In this document: positions 19,880-33,304 of the stretch, in pieces
Layout of the letters: every line of letters begins with the position of its first letter
Numbering within the stretch: the stretch's first letter is position 1
NCBI GenBank assembly: GCA_018663035.1
Contig: JABJEX010000014.1
Span: 1-64,000, forward strand
Source: Porticoccaceae bacterium
Lineage (GTDB): Bacteria; Pseudomonadota; Gammaproteobacteria; Pseudomonadales; Porticoccaceae
Direction: 5' to 3'
DNA: 64,000 nucleotides
Notes under the pieces: model-generated
Database searches by the model: none
What the model was told of the DNA's origin: nothing
Seen by the model: the letters and a program-made list of their open reading frames with translations, nothing else
Program-made: the position numbers and the translations under genes

Positions 19880-20947
19880 CTATCGCGGTGAGTTGTTATC
19901 GGGGAAAGCCGCTTCTACGCGCTCACCATCAATCACGTAGTTTTGACCCACCGTAATCAGTACAATCTCATCCGGTAGACCTGTAACCCAGATGCCCTGA
20001 GAGGTCTCACCAACAGCGTTGACTCGAAACGATCGCACTATCTGGCTGCTATCAACGACGCGAACTACTGTCTCACCCAAATCATTGAGTAAGATAGTAC
20101 TCGCGGGCACCAGATGACCACTCACTCCAGCAATGTCTATATCCATCTGAGCCGAGACACCAGCCCTCATAGATTGATCGGCGTTCTCCATGGTGGCCTC
20201 TACCCGGTAACCCTTGGTTACTGGGTGCGCCTGAATCGCTAGATAAGTGAGCTGAGCTCCTCTGTACTCTTTACCATCGACGTCAACTACGGCCTGATCA
20301 CCTTTACTAAGACTGCCAATTTCGGACTCCGTGACCAGGGCTTCAATTTTCAATGGATTGAGTTCGACTACCGTGGCGCAATGGCTGCCCGGCGCCACAA
20401 AATCACCAACCTCCACCGGCCGCGATTCGACTATGCCATCAAAGGGTGCCGTAATCTGGAGATTTTCAATATCTAACTGGGCACGCTTAACATTGGTTCG
20501 CGCGGAGGCCAATGCCGCTTTTGCTTGAGATATAGCCAGCTCAGATTGATAGCCAGCACTTTTTAATTTTTGCGCGCCTCGATAGGCAATATCTGCATTC
20601 TCGAGGGCTGCTCTGGCCTGAGCAAGACGGAAGTGTCGGTCTTCAGGATCAATCTGACAGATGCCCTGCCCCTTCTCTACCGCATCACCCTCTTCAATGA
20701 GCGTGGCAGAAATCTTACCCGAAACCTGAGCCAGAACTCGCACCGCTCGGTTGGCTTTAGTCTTAGCTCGCAAGGACACCGTAGGACTAAAAAGCTGCTG
20801 TTCAGAATAAGCCACTAGTACTTTGGTATATTTGCTAGGAGACTGGCTGACAACCTCCACAGGGTCGGTTGAAGTGAGCAATCCACTGGCGAACCAGGCA
20901 ACAATGGCCAGGGAAAATATCAAGGCGAGACGCACATTATTATTCAA
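19880..20947 (-). CDS. RND efflux periplasmic adaptor (HlyD/membrane fusion family)
   Basis: The 355-residue protein has an N-terminal membrane anchor (ALIFSLAIVAWFASGLL), a biotinyl-lipoyl-like hairpin (VLAQVSGKISATLIEEGDAV), a coiled-coil of about residues 100-160, and the second lipoyl half ITAPFDGIVESRPVEVGDFV, then beta-barrel domains. It would bridge the downstream RND permease to an outer-membrane channel encoded elsewhere. The first codon is TTG at 20947, supported by AAGGTAGG 5-6 nt upstream. Co-transcribed with the permease. Confidence 0.92.
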   Translation of the reverse strand: MNNNVRLALIFSLAIVAWFASGLLTSTDPVEVVSQSPSKYTKVLVAYSEQQLFSPTVSLRAKTKANRAVRVLAQVSGKISATLIEEGDAVEKGQGICQIDPEDRHFRLAQARAALENADIAYRGAQKLKSAGYQSELAISQAKAALASARTNVKRAQLDIENLQITAPFDGIVESRPVEVGDFVAPGSHCATVVELNPLKIEALVTESEIGSLSKGDQAVVDVDGKEYRGAQLTYLAIQAHPVTKGYRVEATMENADQSMRAGVSAQMDIDIAGVSGHLVPASTILLNDLGETVVRVVDSSQIVRSFRVNAVGETSQGIWVTGLPDEIVLITVGQNYVIDGERVEAAFPDNNSPR

Positions 20948-21328
20948 AGAAACCTACCTTAGTTTTTAGTCATCCACAGATAAATTTTTGTTGTGGGCTT
21001 TACGCAAAATACAGCGCTCTAGTTTACTCGGGTTTTAGGCGAACTGCCCTGAAAAATAGCCTGTTTTAAAAATATTAAGATTTTACTTGGCATTCAGTGG
21101 GCCGACGCACAGGCATTTCACAATTTAATTAGTTCTCATAGGAGCCGACATGCTGTGATCTATTCTACAAAAACACGATGAAAAATCAGATGTCGTTTGT
21201 ATTTCAATTAATCAGGCTTGCACTAAATATAGCTGTGATGACAATAAACTACCAAAGCTAGGAAATGGACTATTCCGGACGCACCTTGATGCGCGGAATT
21301 ACAGGTAACATGGACAGGATGAAGCCAA
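20948..21328. other. Divergent intergenic region, AT-rich, with a hairpin before the TonB-domain gene
   Basis: This 381-bp gap separates the efflux adaptor from the divergent TonB-domain gene. It is AT-rich and likely holds both promoters. A hairpin at 21272-21299 pairs ATTCCG with CGGAAT and CGCA with TGCG around a GA bulge and a six-base loop. It lies about 30 bp upstream of the start codon, in the presumed leader. A 27-codon frame at 21178-21261 lacks a ribosome-binding site and was not called. Confidence 0.4.
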
Positions 21329-22510
21329 ATGATTAGCACACCTAGGCAACAACTCAACTACAAAAAAATCACGTTTGTCCGCAGTATTGTAGCGGGTATT
21401 CTCTGCGCAATGCTAGCCAACAACGGCTCCGCCGATAAACCGAATAATCTGAGACTTAACGGCTGTGCCATCTATGAAGATTTAGGTAAACAGCAATTTG
21501 TGGCTGCCCTTTTTACCGAGACACAACAGCACAATGCCAATAGCATCCAGCTAGCAGAAAGCCCCAAACGCATGGAAGTACGACTACTCAATAACTACTC
21601 AAAGCGTCGTTGGCTTAATCTGTGGATGCAGAGTATCTCTATCAACAACGATCGGGAGAGTTTTTCGGGGTCGGCTCAAGAGGTGATAGATATTATGCAG
21701 GCACCCAAATCTGCGCCTCAGAAGGGCGACGTAATTGAATACCTTTTCGGTCCGGATAGGGGTACATCGGTGCGATTTAATGGCACAGAGCTGGTGTCCA
21801 ACTATCCAAATAATGTCTTTAATATTCTGCTGCGCACCTGGATTGGTCCAATCCCACCCTCAACAGCCTTCAAAGATCAACTACTGGGGAATAGTAGAGA
21901 CAGCCAAGCCCTGTCGCTTCTCCAGTCGGTAAAGCCTCAGCCAAACAGAGTTGCCTTAGCTGCTTCTTGGATGGCCCCTCCCCCAGTGGAGGAAAAACCA
22001 CTCGAAAAAGTTGATATACCCCCGCTTCAAACGACTGCGCTGGCAGCTATTGAAGCGCTTCCGACACCGGATATCCCTGAGCCAACATTAGAGACGGTCG
22101 CCGAATTAGCTTCTGAAACGAGTTCCGAATCTAGTTCTGAAACTCTGCAAGAGGAACTGTTGGCCTCTGAGGACATAGAGTCTGAAGACAACGTTCTAGA
22201 CTTTGATGTAACCGAAGCTCTAGCGCAACGGGACTACACGCCGCTGGTAGTGGGGCAGATTTACAAATCGATCAGTTACCCCCGTCGAGCCGTAGACAAA
22301 AATCAGCAAGGCACGGTTCGTATTGCAGTCTCAATTGATTTGTCAGGCGAACTGGTCGATGCGTCAATTACTCAGAAGTCGGACTTCAAACTGTTAAATA
22401 AGGCGGCTCTTAAGGCAGTAAAAGATGCAGCCCCCTTCCCACCGATGCCTACGGAAATGAAAACAGAGATATTCGAGTTGAGTCTGCCCATAACCTTTAG
22501 ATTACAGTAG
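21329..22510 (+). CDS. TonB-domain protein with an N-terminal chalcone-isomerase-like region
   Basis: The 393-residue product has an N-terminal hydrophobic stretch (about residues 14-35, IVAGILCAMLANNGSA) that looks like a signal peptide. Residues ~40-190 resemble the periplasmic chalcone-isomerase-like domain (GCAIYEDLGKQQFVAALF, then SPKRMEVRLLNNYSKRRW, later GPDRGTSVRFNG). An acidic Ser/Glu-rich linker follows (about 235-295, many SSE repeats). The last ~95 residues form a TonB C-terminal domain (SYPRRAVDKNQQGTVRIAVSI ... PFPPMP). It lacks a Pro-rich spanning region and has no ExbBD neighbours, so classical TonB energy transduction is doubtful. Confidence 0.75.
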   Translation: MISTPRQQLNYKKITFVRSIVAGILCAMLANNGSADKPNNLRLNGCAIYEDLGKQQFVAALFTETQQHNANSIQLAESPKRMEVRLLNNYSKRRWLNLWMQSISINNDRESFSGSAQEVIDIMQAPKSAPQKGDVIEYLFGPDRGTSVRFNGTELVSNYPNNVFNILLRTWIGPIPPSTAFKDQLLGNSRDSQALSLLQSVKPQPNRVALAASWMAPPPVEEKPLEKVDIPPLQTTALAAIEALPTPDIPEPTLETVAELASETSSESSSETLQEELLASEDIESEDNVLDFDVTEALAQRDYTPLVVGQIYKSISYPRRAVDKNQQGTVRIAVSIDLSGELVDASITQKSDFKLLNKAALKAVKDAAPFPPMPTEMKTEIFELSLPITFRLQ

Positions 22511-22606
22511 CGGTTGCGGCATTTACACTTTGCCACTGGTCAAGTTTTGAGCAACTGGCTATAATCCGCGGCTTCCCTTGACACGCAATCTAATGGAACC
22601 ACTGAA

Positions 22607-23143
22607 ATGAGCTACAACGACATACCAGCGGGTAAAGACCTGCCTAACGATATCAATGTAATTATTGAAATCCCCGCAAACCATGACCCAATTAAATACG
22701 AAGTAGATAAAGACAGTGATGCACTTTTCGTTGACCGTTTTGTCGCTACTCCAATGTTTTATCCAGCTAACTATGGCTATGTGCCCCAGACTCTTTCTGA
22801 AGATGGCGACCCCCTAGATGTATTGGTGGTCACTCCATACCCAGTGGTACCGGGCGCTGTAATTCGCAGCCGCGTGGTGGGTGTGTTAAATATGAGCGAT
22901 GAATCAGGCATTGACGCCAAGCTACTGGCAGTGCCCCATAGCAAGCTGACCAAACTCTACGATCATGTAGAGGAAGCCTCTGACCTTCCTGAGTTGTTAA
23001 TTGCTCAGATTGGACATTACTTTGAAAACTACAAAGCACTGGAGCCAGGTAAGTGGGTGAAAGTTGAAGGCTGGGACAATGCTGAAGCCGCGCGCAAAGA
23101 AGTTTTAGCCTCTAGAGAGCGCTACCTCGCAGAAGCAGAATAA
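22607..23143 (+). CDS. ppa: Inorganic pyrophosphatase (family I)
   Basis: Cytosolic enzyme that hydrolyses pyrophosphate and drives biosynthetic reactions. The 178-residue length fits the bacterial hexameric type. The active-site block [15 protein letters not shown] (about residues 66-80) holds the metal-binding Asp residues, and [19 protein letters not shown]-like C-terminal sequence is present. It is followed by a strong bidirectional terminator shared with the convergent rpoS. Confidence 0.97.
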   Translation: MSYNDIPAGKDLPNDINVIIEIPANHDPIKYEVDKDSDALFVDRFVATPMFYPANYGYVPQTLSEDGDPLDVLVVTPYPVVPGAVIRSRVVGVLNMSDESGIDAKLLAVPHSKLTKLYDHVEEASDLPELLIAQIGHYFENYKALEPGKWVKVEGWDNAEAARKEVLASRERYLAEAE

Positions 23144-23166
23144 GCAAGACAACGCTTAACTGATGC

Positions 23167-23194
23167 AAAAAACCCAGCCTAGGTTGGGTTTTTT
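23167..23194. terminator. Bidirectional intrinsic terminator between ppa and rpoS
   Basis: AAAAAACCCA (23167-23176) pairs with TGGGTTTTTT (23185-23194) around an 8-nt loop. The A-run on one side and the T-run on the other allow it to act on both strands, ending the ppa transcript and the long pyrG-to-rpoS run. Confidence 0.9.
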
Positions 23195-23216
23195 ATTGGC
23201 ATAGTCAAACTATGGA

Positions 23217-24143
23217 TTAGCAACCATCTTGCAACTCAGCAAAGAGTACGTCACTGCTCAGGCCGTGCTTGCGCAATACATCACCCAAACGACGCAGGGC
23301 ATCGACCTGAATCTGCCTGACTCGCTCTCGGGTCAGCCCAATTTCTCGCCCTACCTGCTCCAGGGTCTCCTCCTGATGATTGAGTAGCCCAAAGCGCCGC
23401 ACTAAAACCTCCCGTTGCTTTTCCGGAAGCTGTTCCAACCATTCATTGAGCACAGTGGTAAGATTTTCACCCTCGATTTGATTTTCAGGGCTAAAGCCAC
23501 TGTCATCGGCGATGGTTTCTACCAGAGTTTTCTCTTTATCAGCTACCGGCACATCAATGGAGGCAATCCGCTCGCTCAAACTGAGCACCTTGAGCACGTC
23601 TGCCACAGGTTTGCCTACCTCTTCAGCAATTTCATCGGGGGTAGGCGCATGATCAAGGCGCTGAGCCAACTTGCGTGATGCGCGCAGATAGACATTAAGT
23701 TCTTTGACAACATGGACCGGCAGTCTAATGGTGCGGGTTTGGTTCATTAATGCTCGCTCAATGGTCTGGCGAATCCACCAAGTAGCGTAGGTTGAAAATC
23801 GATATCCCAGCTCAGGATCGAACTTTTCAACGGCCCGCATAAGACCCAGATTACCCTCTTCTATCAAATCCAAGAGTTCAAGGCCTCGATTGACATAACG
23901 CCTTGATATTTTGACCACTAAGCGCAAATTGCTTTCGATCATCCTATGGCGCGCCGCTTCACAACCTTTGTGAAATTTGCGGGCATAAAAAACCTCTTCT
24001 TCGGCCGTCAGTAGCGGCGCGAATCCGATTTCTTTTAAATAAAGACTAGTTGCATCAATGACCTGATGACTTACATTCGGTGAGTCTTCCCTACTATCAG
24101 AAGCCTGAGCTTGCTGATCTACAATAAACGCTTCATCCATCAC
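23217..24143 (-). CDS. rpoS: RNA polymerase sigma factor RpoS
   Basis: Sigma-S directs stationary-phase and stress transcription. The 308-residue protein has region 1.2 ([20 protein letters not shown]), region 2 ([38 protein letters not shown] and [20 protein letters not shown]), region 3, and region 4 ending in the helix-turn-helix [21 protein letters not shown]. Start could be GTG 24143 or the next codon ATG 24140; GGGATGA upstream suits either. It is downstream of an nlpD-like gene, the normal arrangement, so its main promoter may lie inside that gene. Confidence 0.96.
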   Translation of the reverse strand: MMDEAFIVDQQAQASDSREDSPNVSHQVIDATSLYLKEIGFAPLLTAEEEVFYARKFHKGCEAARHRMIESNLRLVVKISRRYVNRGLELLDLIEEGNLGLMRAVEKFDPELGYRFSTYATWWIRQTIERALMNQTRTIRLPVHVVKELNVYLRASRKLAQRLDHAPTPDEIAEEVGKPVADVLKVLSLSERIASIDVPVADKEKTLVETIADDSGFSPENQIEGENLTTVLNEWLEQLPEKQREVLVRRFGLLNHQEETLEQVGREIGLTRERVRQIQVDALRRLGDVLRKHGLSSDVLFAELQDGC

Positions 24144-24276
24144 GTTATCATCCCTTTTGCACGATCTTCCATGTATTTAGCAGCCAATCCCGGCGCTAAC
24201 CCAGAACCTTACCTCAATCGGTAATTCTCTCCCCTCCCTGTCACTTTCTTAACTCTAACTTTTTTATTATTCGGTT

Positions 24277-24990
24277 TTAATCTATATATACAGTTGGATT
24301 TACGGGGTTACCGTCTTTCCTAATTTCGAAGTACAACGTTTTCTTAGACCCCAATTTTGAGATTGTTTCCGTACTTTTTACAGTTTGCCCCTCTTTTACC
24401 AGTATTTCTTCATTATGAGCATAGGCACTAAGTAGCACCTCACTGTGTTTAATGATAACCAGCTTACCATATCCACGCAAACCGTCACCTGCATAGACCA
24501 CAGTTCCGGGAGCTGCGGGTTGCACATTAAGACTGGCATTTGACCTGATGCTGAGTCCTTTGCGCAGATCCTTGGGACTATAACCCTCTACCACCTCGCC
24601 CTTTACCGGCCATTGCCAACGCAGGTTCTTACTGTAGACAATCGGCTTGGGAGTTGTTTTAGCCTCTGCCACAGAACCGCTATTAACCTGCGGCACAGGG
24701 GCGGTAGATCTGGATGCATCACTGAGATTGATACCTGTAGTCTTTAAAGACAGCACCTGACCAGAGCGGATTGTATAGGGGGGGCTGATGGCATTGGCCT
24801 TAGCCAGTTTGCGCACATCCAAGTCATATCGCCACGCAATTGAATAGAGAGTTTCACCTACTGTCACTGGGTGCGCGGTAATACGCAGGCTCGGCGGCTG
24901 TTCGCGGGTACTCATGGGCGCAGAATAGGTTTCACAACCAGCCGCAAGGGCACCGAGAAGGGCTATCAGGGGTAGGCTGAATCTATACAA
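24277..24990 (-). CDS. nlpD: NlpD-like lipoprotein: LysM plus M23 peptidase domain
   Basis: NlpD activates amidases for daughter-cell separation. The 237-residue protein has a lipobox (LGALAAGC, Cys at about 19), a LysM domain (VGETLYSIAWRYDLDVRKLAKAN) and a LytM/M23 domain (GLSIRSNASLNVQPAAPGTVVYAGDGLRGYGKLVIIKH). The first His that coordinates zinc in active M23 enzymes is replaced, consistent with a non-catalytic activator as in E. coli NlpD. The start is TTG 24990, one base from the preceding stop. It is shorter than many NlpD proteins because the linker is short. Confidence 0.9.
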   Translation of the reverse strand: MYRFSLPLIALLGALAAGCETYSAPMSTREQPPSLRITAHPVTVGETLYSIAWRYDLDVRKLAKANAISPPYTIRSGQVLSLKTTGINLSDASRSTAPVPQVNSGSVAEAKTTPKPIVYSKNLRWQWPVKGEVVEGYSPKDLRKGLSIRSNASLNVQPAAPGTVVYAGDGLRGYGKLVIIKHSEVLLSAYAHNEEILVKEGQTVKSTETISKLGSKKTLYFEIRKDGNPVNPTVYID

Positions 24991-24991
24991 A

Positions 24992-25942
24992 TTAATCTAC
25001 CTGTGAAGAATGTTGTTGATATTTAGCACCAACATATTCCAAACCCAGCACTAAAATCAAGCCAAACACCAAAGCTGCAATGCACAAACTGGTCAGGGGG
25101 TCCTGGCCAACAAGCTCAGTAAACTGATAGGGCAGCAGATTTTCGGATGCTAATACAACGACCTTCCCAGAGTCGCTGACCACTGACTCAGTCACTAGCT
25201 TCCAGGGCCAAATTACATTTAAGCTGCCCACCAAAAACCCACACATGGTAGCAATTACCATGGTCTGATAAAAAGTCAGCAACCAGGATAGAAGGCGACT
25301 GAACAGCATGAGGCCAATCAGACCACCAGCGGCAAAAACCAGCAGAATATCGATCTGAAAATTGGCAATCGCATCTATAAATACAGGATAAAGCCCCAGC
25401 AACACCAAGATAAATGAACCTGATATGCCCGGCAAAATCATCGCACAGAGCGCAATGGAGCCGGCAAAAAACATAGTTAGATGATTGCCCTCGAGAATGA
25501 CTGCCGGCGCAATGGAAATCCCGTAGGCTATCAATACACCCACAGCAAACATCAGCTGCTCAATTCGCTGGGACGGGGGATGCTGACGCAATAAATAAAT
25601 TACTGAGCCTAAAATCAGGCCGGTAAAAAATGACCACAGCGGTAGAGGGTGCTCTGCCAACAGAAATTGCATAACCTGAGCTAGGGAAAATAGACTGGTT
25701 AGCACACCTAGCAGCAAAACTGTCAGAAAGTTGCCGTTTATATGCTGCCAAGCGGCTGCGATACCCTTCGACCTCAGCAACCGAAGAGCCTCAAAGTTGA
25801 GAGATTTAATCGTGTTGATTAATTCAATATAGATCCCACTTACAAAGGCAATGGTGCCTCCGGATACCCCGGGCACCACATCGGCAGCGCCCATAGCCAG
25901 TCCTTTCAAAAAAAGCAGCAACTGATGTCCGATATGTCTCAT
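24992..25942 (-). CDS. DUF368 membrane protein, likely polyprenyl-phosphate translocase
   Basis: A 316-residue protein with about eight to nine membrane helices. The N-terminal block FLKGLAMGAADVVPGVSGGT and the internal MILPGISGSFILVLLGLYP repeat are the DUF368 signatures. Members of this family (named PopT in some species) have been implicated in returning undecaprenyl phosphate across the membrane. AGAGGAAG precedes the ATG at 25942. Its position between pcm and nlpD is not the textbook order, in which these genes are adjacent. Expression is presumably with the rpoS-proximal operon. Confidence 0.88.
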   Translation of the reverse strand: MRHIGHQLLLFLKGLAMGAADVVPGVSGGTIAFVSGIYIELINTIKSLNFEALRLLRSKGIAAAWQHINGNFLTVLLLGVLTSLFSLAQVMQFLLAEHPLPLWSFFTGLILGSVIYLLRQHPPSQRIEQLMFAVGVLIAYGISIAPAVILEGNHLTMFFAGSIALCAMILPGISGSFILVLLGLYPVFIDAIANFQIDILLVFAAGGLIGLMLFSRLLSWLLTFYQTMVIATMCGFLVGSLNVIWPWKLVTESVVSDSGKVVVLASENLLPYQFTELVGQDPLTSLCIAALVFGLILVLGLEYVGAKYQQHSSQVD

Positions 25943-25972
25943 GGGGCTTCCTCTGAATTCTGGTGTGAACCT

Positions 25973-26644
25973 CTAACGTGAAATACCACCTAAGAGGGGT
26001 ACAAACTTCACTTTTTCGACTATCTCTTCGTCAAATTCGGCGGTGTTACCCAAGCGTTTAAGAACGCGTAAGTCTTGGGATATGCCATTGCCAACTGGAA
26101 TAACTAAAATGCCATCAGGCGCCATTTGACGCAGGAGCTCTTCAGGTACGGCTTGAGGTGCCGCGGTCGTGATAATACCGTCGTACAGCGCGTGTTTTTC
26201 CCAACCAAAACTTCCATCGGAGAGCTCGGCAGTGATATTGCCAAGGCCAAGCTTACGGAAGCGATCCTTAGCTTTTCGCAACAACGGCTCTATACGCTCG
26301 ACCGTATATACCGTCTCTACTAGCTGGGACAGAATGGTTGTTTGGTAGCCCGAGCCGGTGCCAATCTCCAAGACCTTTTTGAGTGGGCCCGCGCTAAGGA
26401 GAATCTCTGTCATTCGCGCAACTATATAGGGCTGCGAGAGCGTTTGAGAAAATCCAATAGGTAGAGCTGTATCTTCGTAGGCTCGGTGAGATAGGGCCTC
26501 ATCGAGAAAAAGATGTCTAGGAGTCATTCTAATAACATCGAGTACAGGTTGACTGCTAATACCCTGATCTATCAGACGCTGAATTAACCGCTCTCTAGTG
26601 CGCTGGGACGTCATGCCAATACCAGCTAGTTCGATCGAATTCAC
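25973..26644 (-). CDS. pcm: Protein-L-isoaspartate O-methyltransferase
   Basis: Pcm methylates isoaspartyl residues in damaged proteins, starting their repair. The 223-residue sequence shows [25 protein letters not shown] (substrate/active-site block) and the SAM-binding [15 protein letters not shown] motif (about residues 90-104). The start is GTG 26644, backed by AGGAG 7 nt upstream. In Pseudomonas and E. coli surE lies just upstream of pcm; here only a 69-bp gap separates pcm from truD. Confidence 0.96.
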   Translation of the reverse strand: MNSIELAGIGMTSQRTRERLIQRLIDQGISSQPVLDVIRMTPRHLFLDEALSHRAYEDTALPIGFSQTLSQPYIVARMTEILLSAGPLKKVLEIGTGSGYQTTILSQLVETVYTVERIEPLLRKAKDRFRKLGLGNITAELSDGSFGWEKHALYDGIITTAAPQAVPEELLRQMAPDGILVIPVGNGISQDLRVLKRLGNTAEFDEEIVEKVKFVPLLGGISR

Positions 26645-26713
26645 CCGTTACTCCTGTTCTTAACCCTGACGTGGACGGCCTTCAGCACAGCCTGTTATTA
26701 GGTCGATAATATA

Positions 26714-27700
26714 TCACAGGGCTTTAAATTCGGGGCGGAATAATTCTGCCATTTCCCGCAATAACGCTGTAGCGTAAGCGCCAGCAGGGAGTGCAAAATT
26801 CAGCTCCAACCGATCACTCTCTAGCCAACAACTGGTTAAATCCTGCGGATACAACAATAGCGCTCGACGCTCCTGCTTTAGGCCCGCATGCTCTAGGGCA
26901 TAGCACCAACTCTGCCAGTCACCCAAGACCTCAGATTCAATACTACCTACCTCAGCGTTGATATTAGATCGGCCGCGACCCCAGAGTGCTGCTGACTGAT
27001 CCCCATCAATGGGCGCAAGGCCATTCATTTCTAGGCGCTTGCTAACTAATAAATTAAACAGCCAGGAGCGTGCAGCCGAGAGATAGATACCTGTGCCCTG
27101 CTTATTCCCTTTTAATCGGTCACTCTCAATGAGCTCAACCACGCGGTGTAAATTGCCACCATCGTGCCCAAAGCGCTGCTCTGCAAAATAATTGGGTACG
27201 CCATGCTGCTCGATAAGCTGTAAACGCTGCTCTAATAAATATTTATCTGGCGTAAATTGACGCAGCACAATATTGAAGCGATTGCCACTATGCATGCCGC
27301 GACGTAGCTTTTTATGGTGACGCCGAGCACTGAGAACTTCGAAGTCATTATGCTGCAACTGCTTTAGATCGAGCTCTCGACCGGGTAGATGCAAACTGAA
27401 CCATTGGCTAGTAACCGCATAGCGGTCCTTGAGACCACAAAATCCAATATCTCTGCGCTTAATACCCGCCAATTCGGCCAATAGGCCAGCAACCCACTGA
27501 CTGTTCTGGTCGCGCTTGCGAATATGCAAAAGAAGATGCTCGCCATGATCACTAGGCTCCAGATCCAGAATCTCATCGACCTGAAAGTCTTCTGGGCAGG
27601 AGCGGAATAACGCGCTGGATAGTGGCTCACCATGCAATCGTGGCATAAGGTGAAAATTGAAATGGTCGCAGCGGATTGCCCTAGTCTCCGCTGTGCTCAT
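26714..27700 (-). CDS. truD: tRNA pseudouridine(13) synthase TruD
   Basis: TruD makes pseudouridine 13 in tRNA-Glu. The 328-residue protein has the catalytic Asp in [17 protein letters not shown] (about residues 72-88) and the family blocks [10 protein letters not shown] and [14 protein letters not shown]. The C-terminal TRUD insertion domain looks intact. The ATG at 27700 lies 20 bp inside the 3' end of ispF, implying translational coupling. Confidence 0.96.
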   Translation of the reverse strand: MSTAETRAIRCDHFNFHLMPRLHGEPLSSALFRSCPEDFQVDEILDLEPSDHGEHLLLHIRKRDQNSQWVAGLLAELAGIKRRDIGFCGLKDRYAVTSQWFSLHLPGRELDLKQLQHNDFEVLSARRHHKKLRRGMHSGNRFNIVLRQFTPDKYLLEQRLQLIEQHGVPNYFAEQRFGHDGGNLHRVVELIESDRLKGNKQGTGIYLSAARSWLFNLLVSKRLEMNGLAPIDGDQSAALWGRGRSNINAEVGSIESEVLGDWQSWCYALEHAGLKQERRALLLYPQDLTSCWLESDRLELNFALPAGAYATALLREMAELFRPEFKAL

Positions 27701-28178
27701 CTGTATTGGCAGGTCTTAAAAGGACAACGGCATGACAGGCAATACCCTCTTCGCGGCCAGAAAAACCCAACTTTTCAGTGGTGGTTGCCTTTATGTTGAT
27801 CTGCTCGACACTGCAGCCTAAGTCCGCTGCCAAGTTGAGCCTCATGCCATCTAAATAGGGTGCCATCTTAGGACTCTGGGCAATAATAGTCATATCGCCA
27901 TTGCCCAATACATAGCCTTTGACTCGCATCATAGCCACCACCTTAGCTAGCAAGTCACGGCTATTAATGCCCGCAAAGGCTGAGTCTGTATCAGGGAAAT
28001 GTTGGCCTATATCCCCCAGACAAAGGGCACCTAAAATCCCATCTATTAGCGCATGAATTAACACATCACCATCAGAGTGAGCAATAAATGCACGTGGGTA
28101 AGGAATACTTACACCACCCAGCACCAAGCCTTTGCCCTCGCCAAAAGCATGTACATCATAACCATGGCCTATACGCAT
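27681..28178 (-). CDS. ispF: 2-C-methyl-D-erythritol 2,4-cyclodiphosphate synthase
   Basis: IspF cyclises CDP-ME 2-phosphate in the MEP isoprenoid pathway. The 165-residue protein starts [13 protein letters not shown] with the zinc-binding Asp and His, has the [19 protein letters not shown] active-site block and [10 protein letters not shown], and ends with the conserved [20 protein letters not shown]. It lies 19 bp downstream of ispD, which makes the preceding intermediate but one. Confidence 0.97.
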   Translation of the reverse strand: MRIGHGYDVHAFGEGKGLVLGGVSIPYPRAFIAHSDGDVLIHALIDGILGALCLGDIGQHFPDTDSAFAGINSRDLLAKVVAMMRVKGYVLGNGDMTIIAQSPKMAPYLDGMRLNLAADLGCSVEQINIKATTTEKLGFSGREEGIACHAVVLLRPANTDEHSGD

Positions 28179-28197
28179 TTAAGCTTCTCCCGAGTGC

Positions 28198-28911
28198 TCA
28201 TTGTTCGCGCTCTTGATTTTTCATAATGGCTTCAGCAATCGCCAAATCCTCTCGACGAGTGATCTTTATATTGTCCTGTCGACCATTGACCACCAGCGCC
28301 TCAAAGCCTGAGTACTCCATAGCAGCAGCCTCATCAGTAGGCAGCTTGTTATCGTCTAACATGGCTTTGATAGATTTTTTTAGCAGGCCGAATCTAAACA
28401 TTTGGGGAGTCTGAGCCGCTCTATATTCAGCGCGGTTGACTGTACTGATAATGCGATTATCCGCCGTTACAAACTTTAAAGTATCATTAACCGGCGCCGC
28501 TAGAAGACCACCCACTTTATGCTCAGCTAGCTCGGCAATTAACTGGGCTATATTGTTTGCTGTAATACAGGGGCGGGCCATATCGTGGACCAACACCCAA
28601 TCATTTTCATCTGCCCTGCTCTCTATTGCAGCCAGCCCATTCAGCACGGAGTAGGCGCGCTGTTTACCTCCTGGCACCAGTTGCACGCGCGGATCATTGC
28701 AGGCCGCTACTTTTGACCAGTAGCCGGAGCCGACATCACAGGGAGCAATTATCGCTTCAATAATAGATAGACTCAGTAGTCGACTCAGGGTGTGTTGAGC
28801 TACTAGGGCGCCATTCAGCTGGTGGAACTGCTTGGGAATATCAGCACCAAAGCGCTGACCCAATCCAGCAGCGGGCACAATTGCCCAGTATTTTGGCGAC
28901 CTATCTGTCAT
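28198..28911 (-). CDS. ispD: 2-C-methyl-D-erythritol 4-phosphate cytidylyltransferase
   Basis: IspD couples CTP to MEP. The 237-residue sequence has the nucleotide-binding start PAAGLGQRFGADIPKQF, VLVHDMARPCI and the C-terminal DNIKITRREDLAIAE. The frame is open to 28935, but ATG 28911 gives the expected N-terminus and overlaps the ftsB stop by 11 bp. Note the HDMARPCI block has Met where most relatives have Ala, a mild variation. Confidence 0.95.
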   Translation of the reverse strand: MTDRSPKYWAIVPAAGLGQRFGADIPKQFHQLNGALVAQHTLSRLLSLSIIEAIIAPCDVGSGYWSKVAACNDPRVQLVPGGKQRAYSVLNGLAAIESRADENDWVLVHDMARPCITANNIAQLIAELAEHKVGGLLAAPVNDTLKFVTADNRIISTVNRAEYRAAQTPQMFRFGLLKKSIKAMLDDNKLPTDEAAAMEYSGFEALVVNGRQDNIKITRREDLAIAEAIMKNQEREQ

Positions 28912-29233
28912 CACGAGCCCCCTGCTGGCTGGCATTAGACGCGCTATTCAAGACTTGATCGCTCTTATCAATGACCAGATAAAAAATCTCGCCCTGCTTG
29001 ATCATGCCAAGATCCTTGCGAGCCTTTTCTTCAATAGAATCAAGATTGCTCTTGAGGCTTGCTACTTCTTCGGCAATAAGTTGATTGCGCTTTTCCAGCT
29101 GTTGGTTTTTTTCTTTTTGCAGATCGAGTTGCCTATTTAGCTCAGCCATATGAGCAAGACTACCCTCGCCAACCCACAGGCGAGCCTGAAGACCGGCGAA
29201 GAGTATAATCAGTAGTATAAGTAACCAACGCAT
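28901..29233 (-). CDS. ftsB: Cell division protein FtsB
   Basis: FtsB is a single-pass divisome protein that works with FtsL and FtsQ. The 110-residue product has a membrane helix at residues 3-18 (WLLILLIILFAGLQARLW), a long coiled-coil (about 30-70, LDLQKEKNQQLEKRNQLIAEE) and the conserved EEKARKDLGMIKQGEIFY block. It sits between eno and ispD, its usual gammaproteobacterial location. Confidence 0.95.
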   Translation of the reverse strand: MRWLLILLIILFAGLQARLWVGEGSLAHMAELNRQLDLQKEKNQQLEKRNQLIAEEVASLKSNLDSIEEKARKDLGMIKQGEIFYLVIDKSDQVLNSASNASQQGARDDR

Positions 29234-29279
29234 ATTGTCATTCTATTCGCTTTTACAAGGCATTGGCTAATCGCCTATG

Positions 29280-30575
<1,296 letters not shown>

Positions 30576-30664
30576 TTAATGACTCCAATTTGGTGGTTAA
30601 GAAACATTTCACAGAAGGAAAAGGTAGCGCAAAAAATAGTTACAGCGGAAAATCTAGAATATGA

Positions 30665-31519
<855 letters not shown>

Positions 31520-31528
31520 CTAGCTCCC

Positions 31529-33253
<1,725 letters not shown>

Positions 33254-33304
33254 TCAAGATGGGGTAGCAGATTACCAGAAAGGATGGGGTTATTCTACTG
33301 CGAT

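Noticed and set aside
21178-21261. 27-codon frame starting MKNQMSFVFQLIRL with a hydrophobic middle
   Set aside because: No ribosome-binding site and far too short to distinguish from chance in an AT-rich gap.
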